Position numbers and translations under genes: made by a program. 11,036 nucleotides of DNA from Nitrospirota bacterium (GTDB taxonomy: Bacteria > Nitrospirota > CAKKRA01 > 9FT-COMBO-42-15), in contig JACPZJ010000113.1 of NCBI GenBank assembly GCA_016195585.1, positions 1 to 11,036 on the forward strand. The letters run 5' to 3'. Below the pieces are notes generated by a model, which saw only the letters and a program-made list of their open reading frames with translations, did not search any database and was not told the DNA's origin. How positions within the stretch are numbered: the first letter of the stretch is position 1; the number at the start of each line of letters is the position of its first letter. Of this stretch, positions 6,644-11,036 are shown one piece after another.

Positions 6644-6975
6644 TGGAAGGCGCTTCTATGAAACTAAGGATTAAAAAAGGCGATAGGGTAAAGGTGATAG
6701 CAGGCAAGGAGCTCGGCAAGGAAGGCAGGGTCTTTGGCGTTCTTCCTGTAAAGGGCCGCATCATTGTGGAAAAGCTCAACCTTGTCAAGAGGCATACAAA
6801 ACCAACACAGAAGCAGCAGCAGGGAGGCATTATTGAAAAGGAGTCGCCCATCCATATATCAAATGTAATGCTGCTCTGCCCCAAGTGCAATAAGACTACA
6901 AGGGTTGGCTATAAAATGCTGAAGGATGGCAATAAGATGCGCCAGTGTAAAAAATGCGGCGAGGTGATGGATTAA
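6643..6975 (+). CDS. rplX: 50S ribosomal protein L24 with C-terminal zinc ribbon
   Basis: Assembly-initiating protein near the tunnel exit. 110 residues from ATG 6643. A KOW-type domain is clear (IKKGDRVKVIAGKELGKEG at about 10-28, then VEKLNLVKRHTKPTQ), followed by PIHISNVMLLCPKC. The C-terminus holds two CXXC pairs, C79-P-K-C82 and C102-K-K-C105, a zinc-ribbon extension known in L24 of many bacteria but absent from E. coli L24. Start is uncertain: ATG 6643 overlaps the rplN stop and has GAGGT (6632-6636) upstream; ATG 6658 has GGAAGG (6645-6650) upstream and gives MKLRIKKGD, closer to the usual family start. Either is plausible, with the 6658 start yielding 105 residues. Confidence 0.95.
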   Translation: MEGASMKLRIKKGDRVKVIAGKELGKEGRVFGVLPVKGRIIVEKLNLVKRHTKPTQKQQQGGIIEKESPIHISNVMLLCPKCNKTTRVGYKMLKDGNKMRQCKKCGEVMD

Positions 6976-6979
6976 GACT

Positions 6980-7522
6980 ATGGCGGCAAGACTAAAAGAA
7001 AAATATACAAAAGAGATAGCCCCTGCGCTAATGAAGGAGAATGCTTATAAAAATATAATGCAGGTGCCGAGGCTTGAGAAGATCGTATTGAATATTGGAA
7101 TGGGAGAGGCCATTGCCAATATGAAGCTCCTTGATGCAGCAGTAAAGGAACTTGGGGTCGTAACCGGCCAGAGGCCTGTTATAACAAAGGCAAAGAAGTC
7201 CATTGCAGGTTTTAAGCTGAGAGAAGGGATGCCGATAGGGTGCAAGGTAACACTGCGCGGGGAGAGGATGTTTGAGTTTCTTGACAGATTTATAAGCTTT
7301 GCCCTCCCGAGGATAAGGGACTTTAAGGGCGTCTCTGGAAAGGGCTTTGATGGAAAGGGGAATTATACCTTGGGTATAAAGGAGCAGCTTATATTCCCTG
7401 AGATTAAATACGACGAGATTCAGGCAGTTCATGGCATGGATATTGTTATTGTAACAACAGCAAAGACAGATGAAGAGGGCAAGAAGCTGCTGAAGCTGCT
7501 TGGTATGCCCTTTAGAAACTGA
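6980..7522 (+). CDS. rplE: 50S ribosomal protein L5
   Basis: 5S rRNA-binding protein of the central protuberance that contacts P-site tRNA and S13. 180 residues, normal length. Family sequence: YKNIMQVPRLEKIVLNIGMG, then QRPVITKAKKSIAGFKLREG, RFISFALPRIRDFKGVS and GNYTLGIKEQLIFPEI-KYD. ATG starts four bases after rplX; GAGGTG (6961-6966) is the nearest ribosome-binding sequence, 13 bases away. In E. coli, S8 represses the spc operon by binding mRNA near the start of rplE; I could not identify an equivalent site here. A small hairpin follows the stop. Confidence 0.97.
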   Translation: MAARLKEKYTKEIAPALMKENAYKNIMQVPRLEKIVLNIGMGEAIANMKLLDAAVKELGVVTGQRPVITKAKKSIAGFKLREGMPIGCKVTLRGERMFEFLDRFISFALPRIRDFKGVSGKGFDGKGNYTLGIKEQLIFPEIKYDEIQAVHGMDIVIVTTAKTDEEGKKLLKLLGMPFRN

Positions 7523-7523
7523 T

Positions 7524-7541
7524 TCCTGATTTGCATCAGGA
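7524..7541 (+). other. Small hairpin in the rplE-rpsN spacer
   Basis: TCCTGAT (7524-7530) pairs with ATCAGGA (7535-7541) around a four-base loop, beginning two bases after the rplE stop. It has no U-run, so a terminator is unlikely in mid-operon. It lies about ten bases before the rpsN Shine-Dalgarno sequence and might tune translation or mRNA decay. It could also occur by chance. Confidence 0.45.
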
Positions 7542-7564
7542 TAAAACTTGAGAGGATTTGTGAA

Positions 7565-7750
7565 GTGGCAAAGAAATGTTTAATTGCAAAGGCTAAGAGA
7601 AAGCCGAAATTCAGTGTGAGAAAATATAACCGCTGCCCAATATGCGGCAGGTCAAGGGCGTATCTCAGGAAGTTTGATATGTGCAGGATATGTTTCAGGA
7701 ATCTTGCATTAAAGGGAGATATACCCGGCGTAACAAAATCAAGTTGGTAG
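7565..7750 (+). CDS. rpsN: 30S ribosomal protein S14, zinc-binding type (type Z)
   Basis: S14 of the 30S head. The 61-residue length and two CXXC pairs (C24-P-I-C27 and C40-R-I-C43) mark the zinc-binding C+ form, as opposed to the longer zinc-free form of about 100 residues found in E. coli. Conserved sequence: FSVRKYNRCPICGRSRAYLR and FRNLALKGDIPGVTKSSW. Start is GTG, about nine bases after AGAGGA (7551-7556), and the second residues AKK agree with the family N-terminus. In bacteria with both forms, the zinc-free copy is induced under zinc starvation; a second copy cannot be seen from this window. Confidence 0.97.
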   Translation: MAKKCLIAKAKRKPKFSVRKYNRCPICGRSRAYLRKFDMCRICFRNLALKGDIPGVTKSSW

Positions 7751-7771
7751 GAAATTTTGGAGAATTAGGTT

Positions 7772-8170
7772 ATGGTAATGACAGATCCAATAGCTGATAT
7801 GCTGACAAGGATAAGAAATGCCAGCAAGGTGAAGTTTGATAAGGTAGATATCCCTTCATCCAGAATAAAAGGCGAGATCGTAAAGATCTTAAAGGAAGAG
7901 GGATTCATTAAGAACTATAAATTCCTGAAGGACAAAAGGCAGGGTCTTATAAGGGTATACCTGAAATATACGCAGGATGAAAAGCAGATTTTAACAGGCA
8001 TAAAGAGGGTAAGCACACCGGGCCGCAGGGTCTATAGCGGTGTTGATGAGATACCTCATATTAAAGGCGGCCTTGGGGTTGCAATCCTCTCCACGCCAAA
8101 GGGTATCTTAACAGATAAAGAGGCAAGACGGTCAAAGATCGGCGGAGAGATACTCTGCTATGTATGGTAA
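7772..8170 (+). CDS. rpsH: 30S ribosomal protein S8
   Basis: Primary 16S rRNA-binding protein of the 30S platform and, in E. coli, translational repressor of the spc operon. 132 residues, normal. It shows TDPIADMLTRIRNA near the N-terminus, RVSTPGRRVYSGVDEIP in the middle and the C-terminal GILTDKEARRSKIGGEILC followed by the typical YVW end. Two in-frame ATGs occur (7772 and 7778). The first is preferred because TTGGAG (7757-7762) is nine bases from it and 15 from the second, and because M-x-M-TDPIADML starts are common in the family. Confidence 0.97.
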   Translation: MVMTDPIADMLTRIRNASKVKFDKVDIPSSRIKGEIVKILKEEGFIKNYKFLKDKRQGLIRVYLKYTQDEKQILTGIKRVSTPGRRVYSGVDEIPHIKGGLGVAILSTPKGILTDKEARRSKIGGEILCYVW

Positions 8171-8184
8171 TTAAGGGGTAGATT

Positions 8185-8469
8185 ATGTCAAGGGTAGGGA
8201 GAAAGCCTATACCTATTCCATCAGGGATAGATGTTAAGGTAGATAAAAACAGTGTGTCAATAAAAGGGCCGAAGGGGCAGTTGAAGCAGGATTTTCACCC
8301 AAGAATCGGCATTAATGTAGATGCGGGTAATATCCTTGTTTCAAGGTCATCGGACGATAAACTGGACCGCTCCCTTCATGGCCTTACGAGGAGCATAATC
8401 TCCAACATGATAACTGGTTACGAGGAGCATAATCTCCAACATGATAACTGGTGTGACAAAGGGGTATGA
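8185..8469 (+). CDS. rplF: 50S ribosomal protein L6, N-terminal part (frame broken by a tandem duplication)
   Basis: L6 binds 23S rRNA domain VI near the sarcin-ricin loop and the factor-binding site. Residues 1-78 are normal L6 N-terminal domain (MSRVGRKPIPIPSGI, SIKGPKGQLKQDF, LHGLTRSIISNMITG). After Gly78 the second copy of a 34-base duplication is read in the wrong frame, adding 16 unrelated residues before a TGA at 8467-8469, so the product is 94 residues instead of about 180. The ATG start lies after AAGGGGT (8173-8179), 14 bases beyond rpsH. The rest of L6 is in the next frame from 8441. If one copy of the duplication is removed, the two parts join to give a continuous 180-residue L6. 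Probably an assembly error or a very recent mutation rather than a functional short protein. Confidence 0.85.
   Translation: MSRVGRKPIPIPSGIDVKVDKNSVSIKGPKGQLKQDFHPRIGINVDAGNILVSRSSDDKLDRSLHGLTRSIISNMITGYEEHNLQHDNWCDKGV
8384..8452 (+). repeat. Perfect 34-bp tandem duplication inside rplF
   Basis: Bases 8384-8417 (starting TTACGAGGAG and ending GATAACTGG) are repeated exactly at 8418-8451, and one further T also matches, so identity runs 35 bases at a period of 34. The flanks differ (C at 8383 against G at 8417; T at 8419 against G at 8453). As 34 is not a multiple of three, the second copy shifts the L6 frame. The correct L6 sequence TRSIISNMITG-VTKGYEK is recovered by deleting either copy. 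Confidence 0.97.
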
Positions 8470-8761
8470 GAAGGCCCTTGAGATCAGCGGCGTTGGTTAC
8501 AGGGCGCAGGTTCAGGGCAAGTCTCTTATGTTAACACTTGGGTTCTCTCACCCTGTAGAATTTAAACTGCCTGAGGGGATAGATGCAGCGGTTGACAAAC
8601 AGACAAATATTACAATAAAAGGGATAGATAAATATTTGGTTGGCCAGGTAGCAGCAAATATACGCAGCCTTAAGCCGCCTGAACCTTATAAGGGCAAAGG
8701 GATAAAATATTCTAACGAGGTTGTAAGGCGTAAGGAAGGCAAGGCCGGCAAAGGCAAGTAA
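8441..8761 (+). CDS. rplF: 50S ribosomal protein L6, C-terminal part (displaced frame)
   Basis: From ATG 8441, in the second copy of the duplication, the frame reads MITGVTKGYEKALEISGVGY and on through the L6 C-terminal domain to the normal end (SLKPPEPYKGKGIKYSNEVV, then RRKEGKAGKGK). These 106 residues correspond to residues 75-180 of the reconstructed protein. The frame is open upstream only to 8414, after a TAA at 8411, so this part has no start of its own other than the internal ATG. GAGGAG (8422-8427) lies 13 bases before that ATG. The ORF overlaps the N-terminal one by 29 bases. It most likely represents the second half of a single gene. Independent translation of the C-terminal domain by re-initiation is possible but unsupported. 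Confidence 0.85.
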   Translation: MITGVTKGYEKALEISGVGYRAQVQGKSLMLTLGFSHPVEFKLPEGIDAAVDKQTNITIKGIDKYLVGQVAANIRSLKPPEPYKGKGIKYSNEVVRRKEGKAGKGK

Positions 8762-8775
8762 GAGAGGGTAGGAAA

Positions 8776-9144
8776 TTGTTAACAGCAGGAAAAAGGGTTT
8801 TAGCAAGAAAGAGAAGGCATGCAAGGATCAGGAGAAAGGTCTATGGCACAGAGGAGAGGCCAAGGCTCTGCGTGTCAAAGTCTTTAAGCAACATGTATGC
8901 ACAGTTAATTGATGACGAAAAAGGGATTACCCTCACAAGCGCATCAACAGTTGATAAGGATCTGAAGGGAAAGATAAAGAATGGCGGCAACCTTGAGGCT
9001 GCAAAGATAGTTGGCGGCCTGATTGCTGAAAGGGCGCTGGGTAAGAATATCAAGAAGGTAGTCTTTGACAGGGGCGGATATATATACCACGGAAGGATCA
9101 AGGCCCTTGCAGACGCAGCGAGGGAAAAAGGGCTGCAATTTTAG
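8776..9144 (+). CDS. rplR: 50S ribosomal protein L18
   Basis: 5S rRNA-binding protein of the central protuberance. 122 residues, family length. It carries the basic N-terminal arm RVLARKRRHARIRRKVYGT, then ERPRLCVSKSLSNMYAQLID, and VVFDRGGYIYHGRIKALADAAREKGLQF split into the usual C-terminal motifs (FDRGG-Y-x-YHGR). The start is TTG at 8776, after the purine-rich AGAGAGGGTAGG overlapping the rplF stop; no ATG or GTG gives the family's N-terminus. It is intact, which shows that the rplF lesion upstream is local. Confidence 0.96.
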   Translation: MLTAGKRVLARKRRHARIRRKVYGTEERPRLCVSKSLSNMYAQLIDDEKGITLTSASTVDKDLKGKIKNGGNLEAAKIVGGLIAERALGKNIKKVVFDRGGYIYHGRIKALADAAREKGLQF

Positions 9145-9153
9145 GAGGAGGAT

Positions 9154-9657
9154 TTGGAAAAGATTAATCCAGAGGAGTTAAGCTTAAAGGATAAGGTTAT
9201 CTTTATAAACAGGGTGGCAAAGGTTGTAAAAGGCGGAAGGAGATTCAGCTTCAGCGCCTTAGTAGTGGTTGGTGATGGTCAGGGGCATGTTGGAACCGGC
9301 AAGGGTAATGCCATTGAGGTGCCAGAGGCAATCAGGAAGGCAATGGAGAATGCCAAGAAGAATATTATAAAGGTGCCATTAAAGGGTACGACTATTCCAT
9401 TTGAGGTTACAGGGCATTTTGGCGCTGCGGATGTTTTATTAAAACCTGCGTCAGAAGGAACAGGGGTTATTGCAGGCGGGCCTGTGAGGGCTATAATGGA
9501 GATGGCTGGCATACATAACATATTGAGCAAGTCCATGGGAGCTAACAATCCTAATAATGTTGTGAGGGCAACATTAGACGGCCTGATGAGATTAAGAAAA
9601 GAAGAAGAGATCGCAAGACTGAGACGCACATCAAGGGAAGAGGTTAAGACTGTTTAA
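9154..9657 (+). CDS. rpsE: 30S ribosomal protein S5
   Basis: S5 acts in decoding fidelity and in the mRNA entry channel with S3 and S4. 167 residues, as in E. coli. The N-terminal dsRBD-like domain is at about 11-76 (KVIFINRVAKVVKGGRRFSF, then ALVVVGDGQGHVGTGKGNAIEVP split by the GxG-x-GK-NA signature), and the C-terminal domain includes GPVRAIMEMAGIHNILSKSMG and NPNNVVRATLDGL. Start is TTG, five bases after AGGAGG (9143-9148), a strong site that overlaps the end of rplR. Confidence 0.97.
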   Translation: MEKINPEELSLKDKVIFINRVAKVVKGGRRFSFSALVVVGDGQGHVGTGKGNAIEVPEAIRKAMENAKKNIIKVPLKGTTIPFEVTGHFGAADVLLKPASEGTGVIAGGPVRAIMEMAGIHNILSKSMGANNPNNVVRATLDGLMRLRKEEEIARLRRTSREEVKTV

Positions 9658-9673
9658 GTTATAGGGATAATAT

Positions 9674-9859
9674 ATGGCAAAGGAACTGGTAATTACACTT
9701 AAAAGAAGCATAATAGGCAAGATAGGAAAACACAAAGAGGTTGTTAAAGGACTCGGTCTTAAAAGGCCGAATGAGACAGTAATCCGCAAGGATACCCCTG
9801 AGATAAGGGGGATGATAAATAAGGTGGCATATTTATTGGATGTAGAGGAAAAGGGATAG
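9674..9859 (+). CDS. rpmD: 50S ribosomal protein L30
   Basis: Small 50S protein, 61 residues, the usual bacterial length. It shows ELVITLKRSIIGKIGKHKEV, then KGLGLKRPNETVIRKDTPEI and RGMINKVAYLLDVEE, the full L30 pattern. ATG start six bases after TAGGGA (9662-9667), 16 bases beyond rpsE. The gene is followed by a 60-base spacer containing a long palindrome before rplO. Confidence 0.96.
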   Translation: MAKELVITLKRSIIGKIGKHKEVVKGLGLKRPNETVIRKDTPEIRGMINKVAYLLDVEEKG

Positions 9860-9864
9860 GACAT

Positions 9865-9896
9865 TTGTATGGGCACGGCATGCCGTTCCCATACAA
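9865..9896 (+). repeat. Long near-perfect palindrome (hairpin) in the rpmD-rplO spacer
   Basis: Thirty-two bases: the arm TTGTATGGGCACGGCA (9865-9880) pairs with TGCCGTTCCCATACAA (9881-9896), 15 of 16 pairs matching, the single exception being C9874 against T9887. It begins five bases after the rpmD stop and ends 24 bases before the rplO ATG. There is no U-run after it. The ends (GTATGGG/CCCATAC) and CATG centre resemble the palindrome after rpsJ, which points to one REP-like repeat family. It may also slow ribosomes or protect mRNA ends (inference). Confidence 0.8.
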
Positions 9897-9919
9897 CAGG
9901 GATTGGGGATTATATTATA

Positions 9920-10360
9920 ATGAGACTGAATGAATTATCACCTACAAGGGGTGCAAAAAAGAAGGAAAAAAGGATTGGCAGAGGCCCAGGCTCGGGACAC
10001 GGGAAGACTGCCACCAAGGGACATAAGGGCCAGAGCGCCCGTTCGGGCGGCACCAAGGGTGCAGGTTTTGAAGGCGGACAGATGCCCTTTCAGAGGCGGC
10101 TGCCAAAGAGGGGATTTACCAATGTCTTTAGAAAGAGATATGCAGTTGTGAATTTAAAGGATTTGGCCATTTTTACTGGCAGCGAGATGATTACCTCTGC
10201 GCTGCTTTTGGAAAAGGGAGTAATAAGAAAATTAGAGGATGGTTTAAAGATATTAGGGGAAGGAGATTTAAAGGGGCCCATAACAATTAAGGCAAACAAG
10301 TTCAGCAGCAGCGCCTTAAAGAAGATTGAGGCTATTGGCGGCAAGGCTGAGGTAATCTAA
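9920..10360 (+). CDS. rplO: 50S ribosomal protein L15
   Basis: Late-assembly 50S protein bound to 23S rRNA. 146 residues, typical. The N-terminus MRLNELSPTRGAKKKEKRIG is the standard L15 start, followed by the Gly/Lys-rich signature GRGPGSGHGKTATKGHKGQ, then GFEGGQMPFQRRLPKRGF and a compact C-terminal domain ending in GGKAEVI. An in-frame ATG at 9869 would add 17 residues, but it lies within the palindrome, lacks a Shine-Dalgarno sequence and gives a non-family N-terminus, so 9920 is chosen. GGGGAT (9905-9910) lies about nine bases before it. The stop is followed directly by the secY start codon. Confidence 0.97.
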   Translation: MRLNELSPTRGAKKKEKRIGRGPGSGHGKTATKGHKGQSARSGGTKGAGFEGGQMPFQRRLPKRGFTNVFRKRYAVVNLKDLAIFTGSEMITSALLLEKGVIRKLEDGLKILGEGDLKGPITIKANKFSSSALKKIEAIGGKAEVI

Positions 10361-11036
10361 TTGTTTGAGAGGTTAATATCCACTTTTAAGAATGTCTTTA
10401 AGATCCCTGAATTAAGGGACAGGGTATTATTTACCCTTGCAATGCTCTTTGTATATCGAATCGGCGCGCATATACCGACACCGGGCATAAATAATGAGGC
10501 CTTAAATCGTTTTCTCACTGAAAAGGGCGGGGCTCTCATGGGCTTCTTTGATATGTTCTCCGGCGGCGCCCTTTCAAAGCTGACCATATTTGCCCTTGGC
10601 ATAATGCCGTATATAAGTGCATCAATCATACTCCAGCTTCTTACTGTTGCATGGCCGCATCTGGCTGCACTTGCAAAGGAGGGTGAGCAGGGAAGAAAAA
10701 AGATAGTTCAGTATACAAGATATGGCACGATACTTATAAGTGTTATTCAGGCGATGGGTATATCTATCGGCCTTGAGGGGATGGGTGAGGGGGTATTTGT
10801 CCATAATCCCGGCTGGTCATTCAGGATTATGACTATTATAACCCTGACTGCAGGCACATCCTTTATTATGTGGCTCGGAGAGCAGATTACTGAAAGAGGA
10901 ATTGGGAATGGCATATCCCTCATAATCTTTGCAGGTATTGTTGCCCAGCTTCCAAAAGCAGTAATACAGACAGTCAAGCTCTTTCAGGCAGGAGAGCTAA
11001 AGATGCCTGTTATTGTGATTCTTATTAGTATGATGG
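10361..11036 (+). CDS. secY: Preprotein translocase subunit SecY (partial, cut by window end)
   Basis: Channel-forming subunit of the SecYEG translocon in the cytoplasmic membrane. The window holds the first 225 codons of about 430-440, open to the last base. Start is TTG at 10361, directly after the rplO stop, with GAGGT (10349-10353) inside rplO; it gives MFERLISTFKNVFKIPELRD, matching the family. TM1 is about 17-40 (through RIGAHIPTPGI), the plug/TM2 region about 61-95 (GFFDMFSGGALSKLTIF, then ALGIMPYISASIILQLL), TM3 about 120-140, and TM4-TM5 surround the signature W171-L-GEQITERGIGNG (171-184). Nothing looks unusual. Its place at the end of the spc block is the standard bacterial one. 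Confidence 0.97.
   Translation, partial: MFERLISTFKNVFKIPELRDRVLFTLAMLFVYRIGAHIPTPGINNEALNRFLTEKGGALMGFFDMFSGGALSKLTIFALGIMPYISASIILQLLTVAWPHLAALAKEGEQGRKKIVQYTRYGTILISVIQAMGISIGLEGMGEGVFVHNPGWSFRIMTIITLTAGTSFIMWLGEQITERGIGNGISLIIFAGIVAQLPKAVIQTVKLFQAGELKMPVIVILISMM

Noticed and set aside
7028..7432. Antisense open frame of 134 codons opposite rplE
   Set aside because: Shadow of L5; no recognisable domain and no independent signals.
8414..8466. Programmed ribosomal frameshift in rplF
   Set aside because: No slippery heptamer or +1 motif was found, and the shift is fully explained by an exact duplication whose removal restores L6.
9865..9896. Rho-independent terminator after rpmD
   Set aside because: Strong stem but no U-run follows, and rplO and secY continue on the same strand directly downstream.
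9869..9919. Upstream in-frame ATG that would extend rplO by 17 residues
   Set aside because: It lies inside the palindrome, lacks a Shine-Dalgarno sequence, and adds residues absent from L15. The ATG at 9920 gives the standard N-terminus.
1..11036. Defence system, mobile element, CRISPR array, tRNA or other novel multi-gene system
   Set aside because: All coding space is taken by tuf, r-protein genes and secY. No spaced repeats, transposase, integrase or RNA gene was seen; the only repeats are the rplF duplication and the spacer palindromes.

Overview
This window is a bacterial ribosomal-protein 'superoperon' read entirely on the + strand: tuf followed by the S10 and spc blocks up to the first two-thirds or so of secY. 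Gene order is tuf, rpsJ, rplC, rplD, rplW, rplB, rpsS, rplV, rpsC, rplP, rpmC, rpsQ, rplN, rplX, rplE, rpsN, rpsH, rplF (broken), rplR, rpsE, rpmD, rplO, secY (cut by the window end). This is the same order as the E. coli S10 plus spc operons, with tuf placed directly upstream. All 23 genes are identified from conserved protein sequence. Spacing is tight: ATGA or TAATG overlaps at rplD/rplW, rplP/rpmC and rplN/rplX, and most other gaps are under 25 bases. No terminator or convincing internal promoter is visible, so the window is probably one long transcription unit whose promoter lies upstream.

Organism: clearly a bacterium (bacterial EF-Tu, L2, L6 and SecY forms; bacterial gene order). Arg is mostly AGG/AGA, Ile is mostly ATA, starts include GTG (three genes) and TTG (four genes), S14 is the zinc-binding C+ type, L24 carries a C-terminal zinc ribbon, and EF-Tu has a cysteine-rich loop. 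From memory this combination suggests a Nitrospirota-like or 'deltaproteobacterial' anaerobe or an uncultured relative, but this is a low-confidence guess.

Layout: 1-1214 holds EF-Tu; 1230-6261 the S10 block; 6275-10360 the spc block; 10361-11036 the start of secY. The products work together as the protein-synthesis core: EF-Tu delivers aminoacyl-tRNA, the r-proteins build the 30S and 50S subunits, and SecY forms the membrane channel that receives nascent secreted proteins.

The main anomaly is in rplF (L6). A perfect 34-bp tandem duplication at 8384-8452 shifts the frame and splits the gene into a 94-residue N-terminal ORF and a 106-residue C-terminal ORF. Removing one copy restores a full 180-residue L6, so this is either an assembly or sequencing artefact or a very recent mutation, and read mapping would settle it. 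The second notable feature is a pair of palindromes centred on CATG with GTAKGGG-type ends in the rpsJ-rplC and rpmD-rplO spacers. They look like copies of one dispersed REP-like repeat family that has entered operon spacers. I see no evidence of a novel multi-gene system: otherwise this is a conserved housekeeping region.
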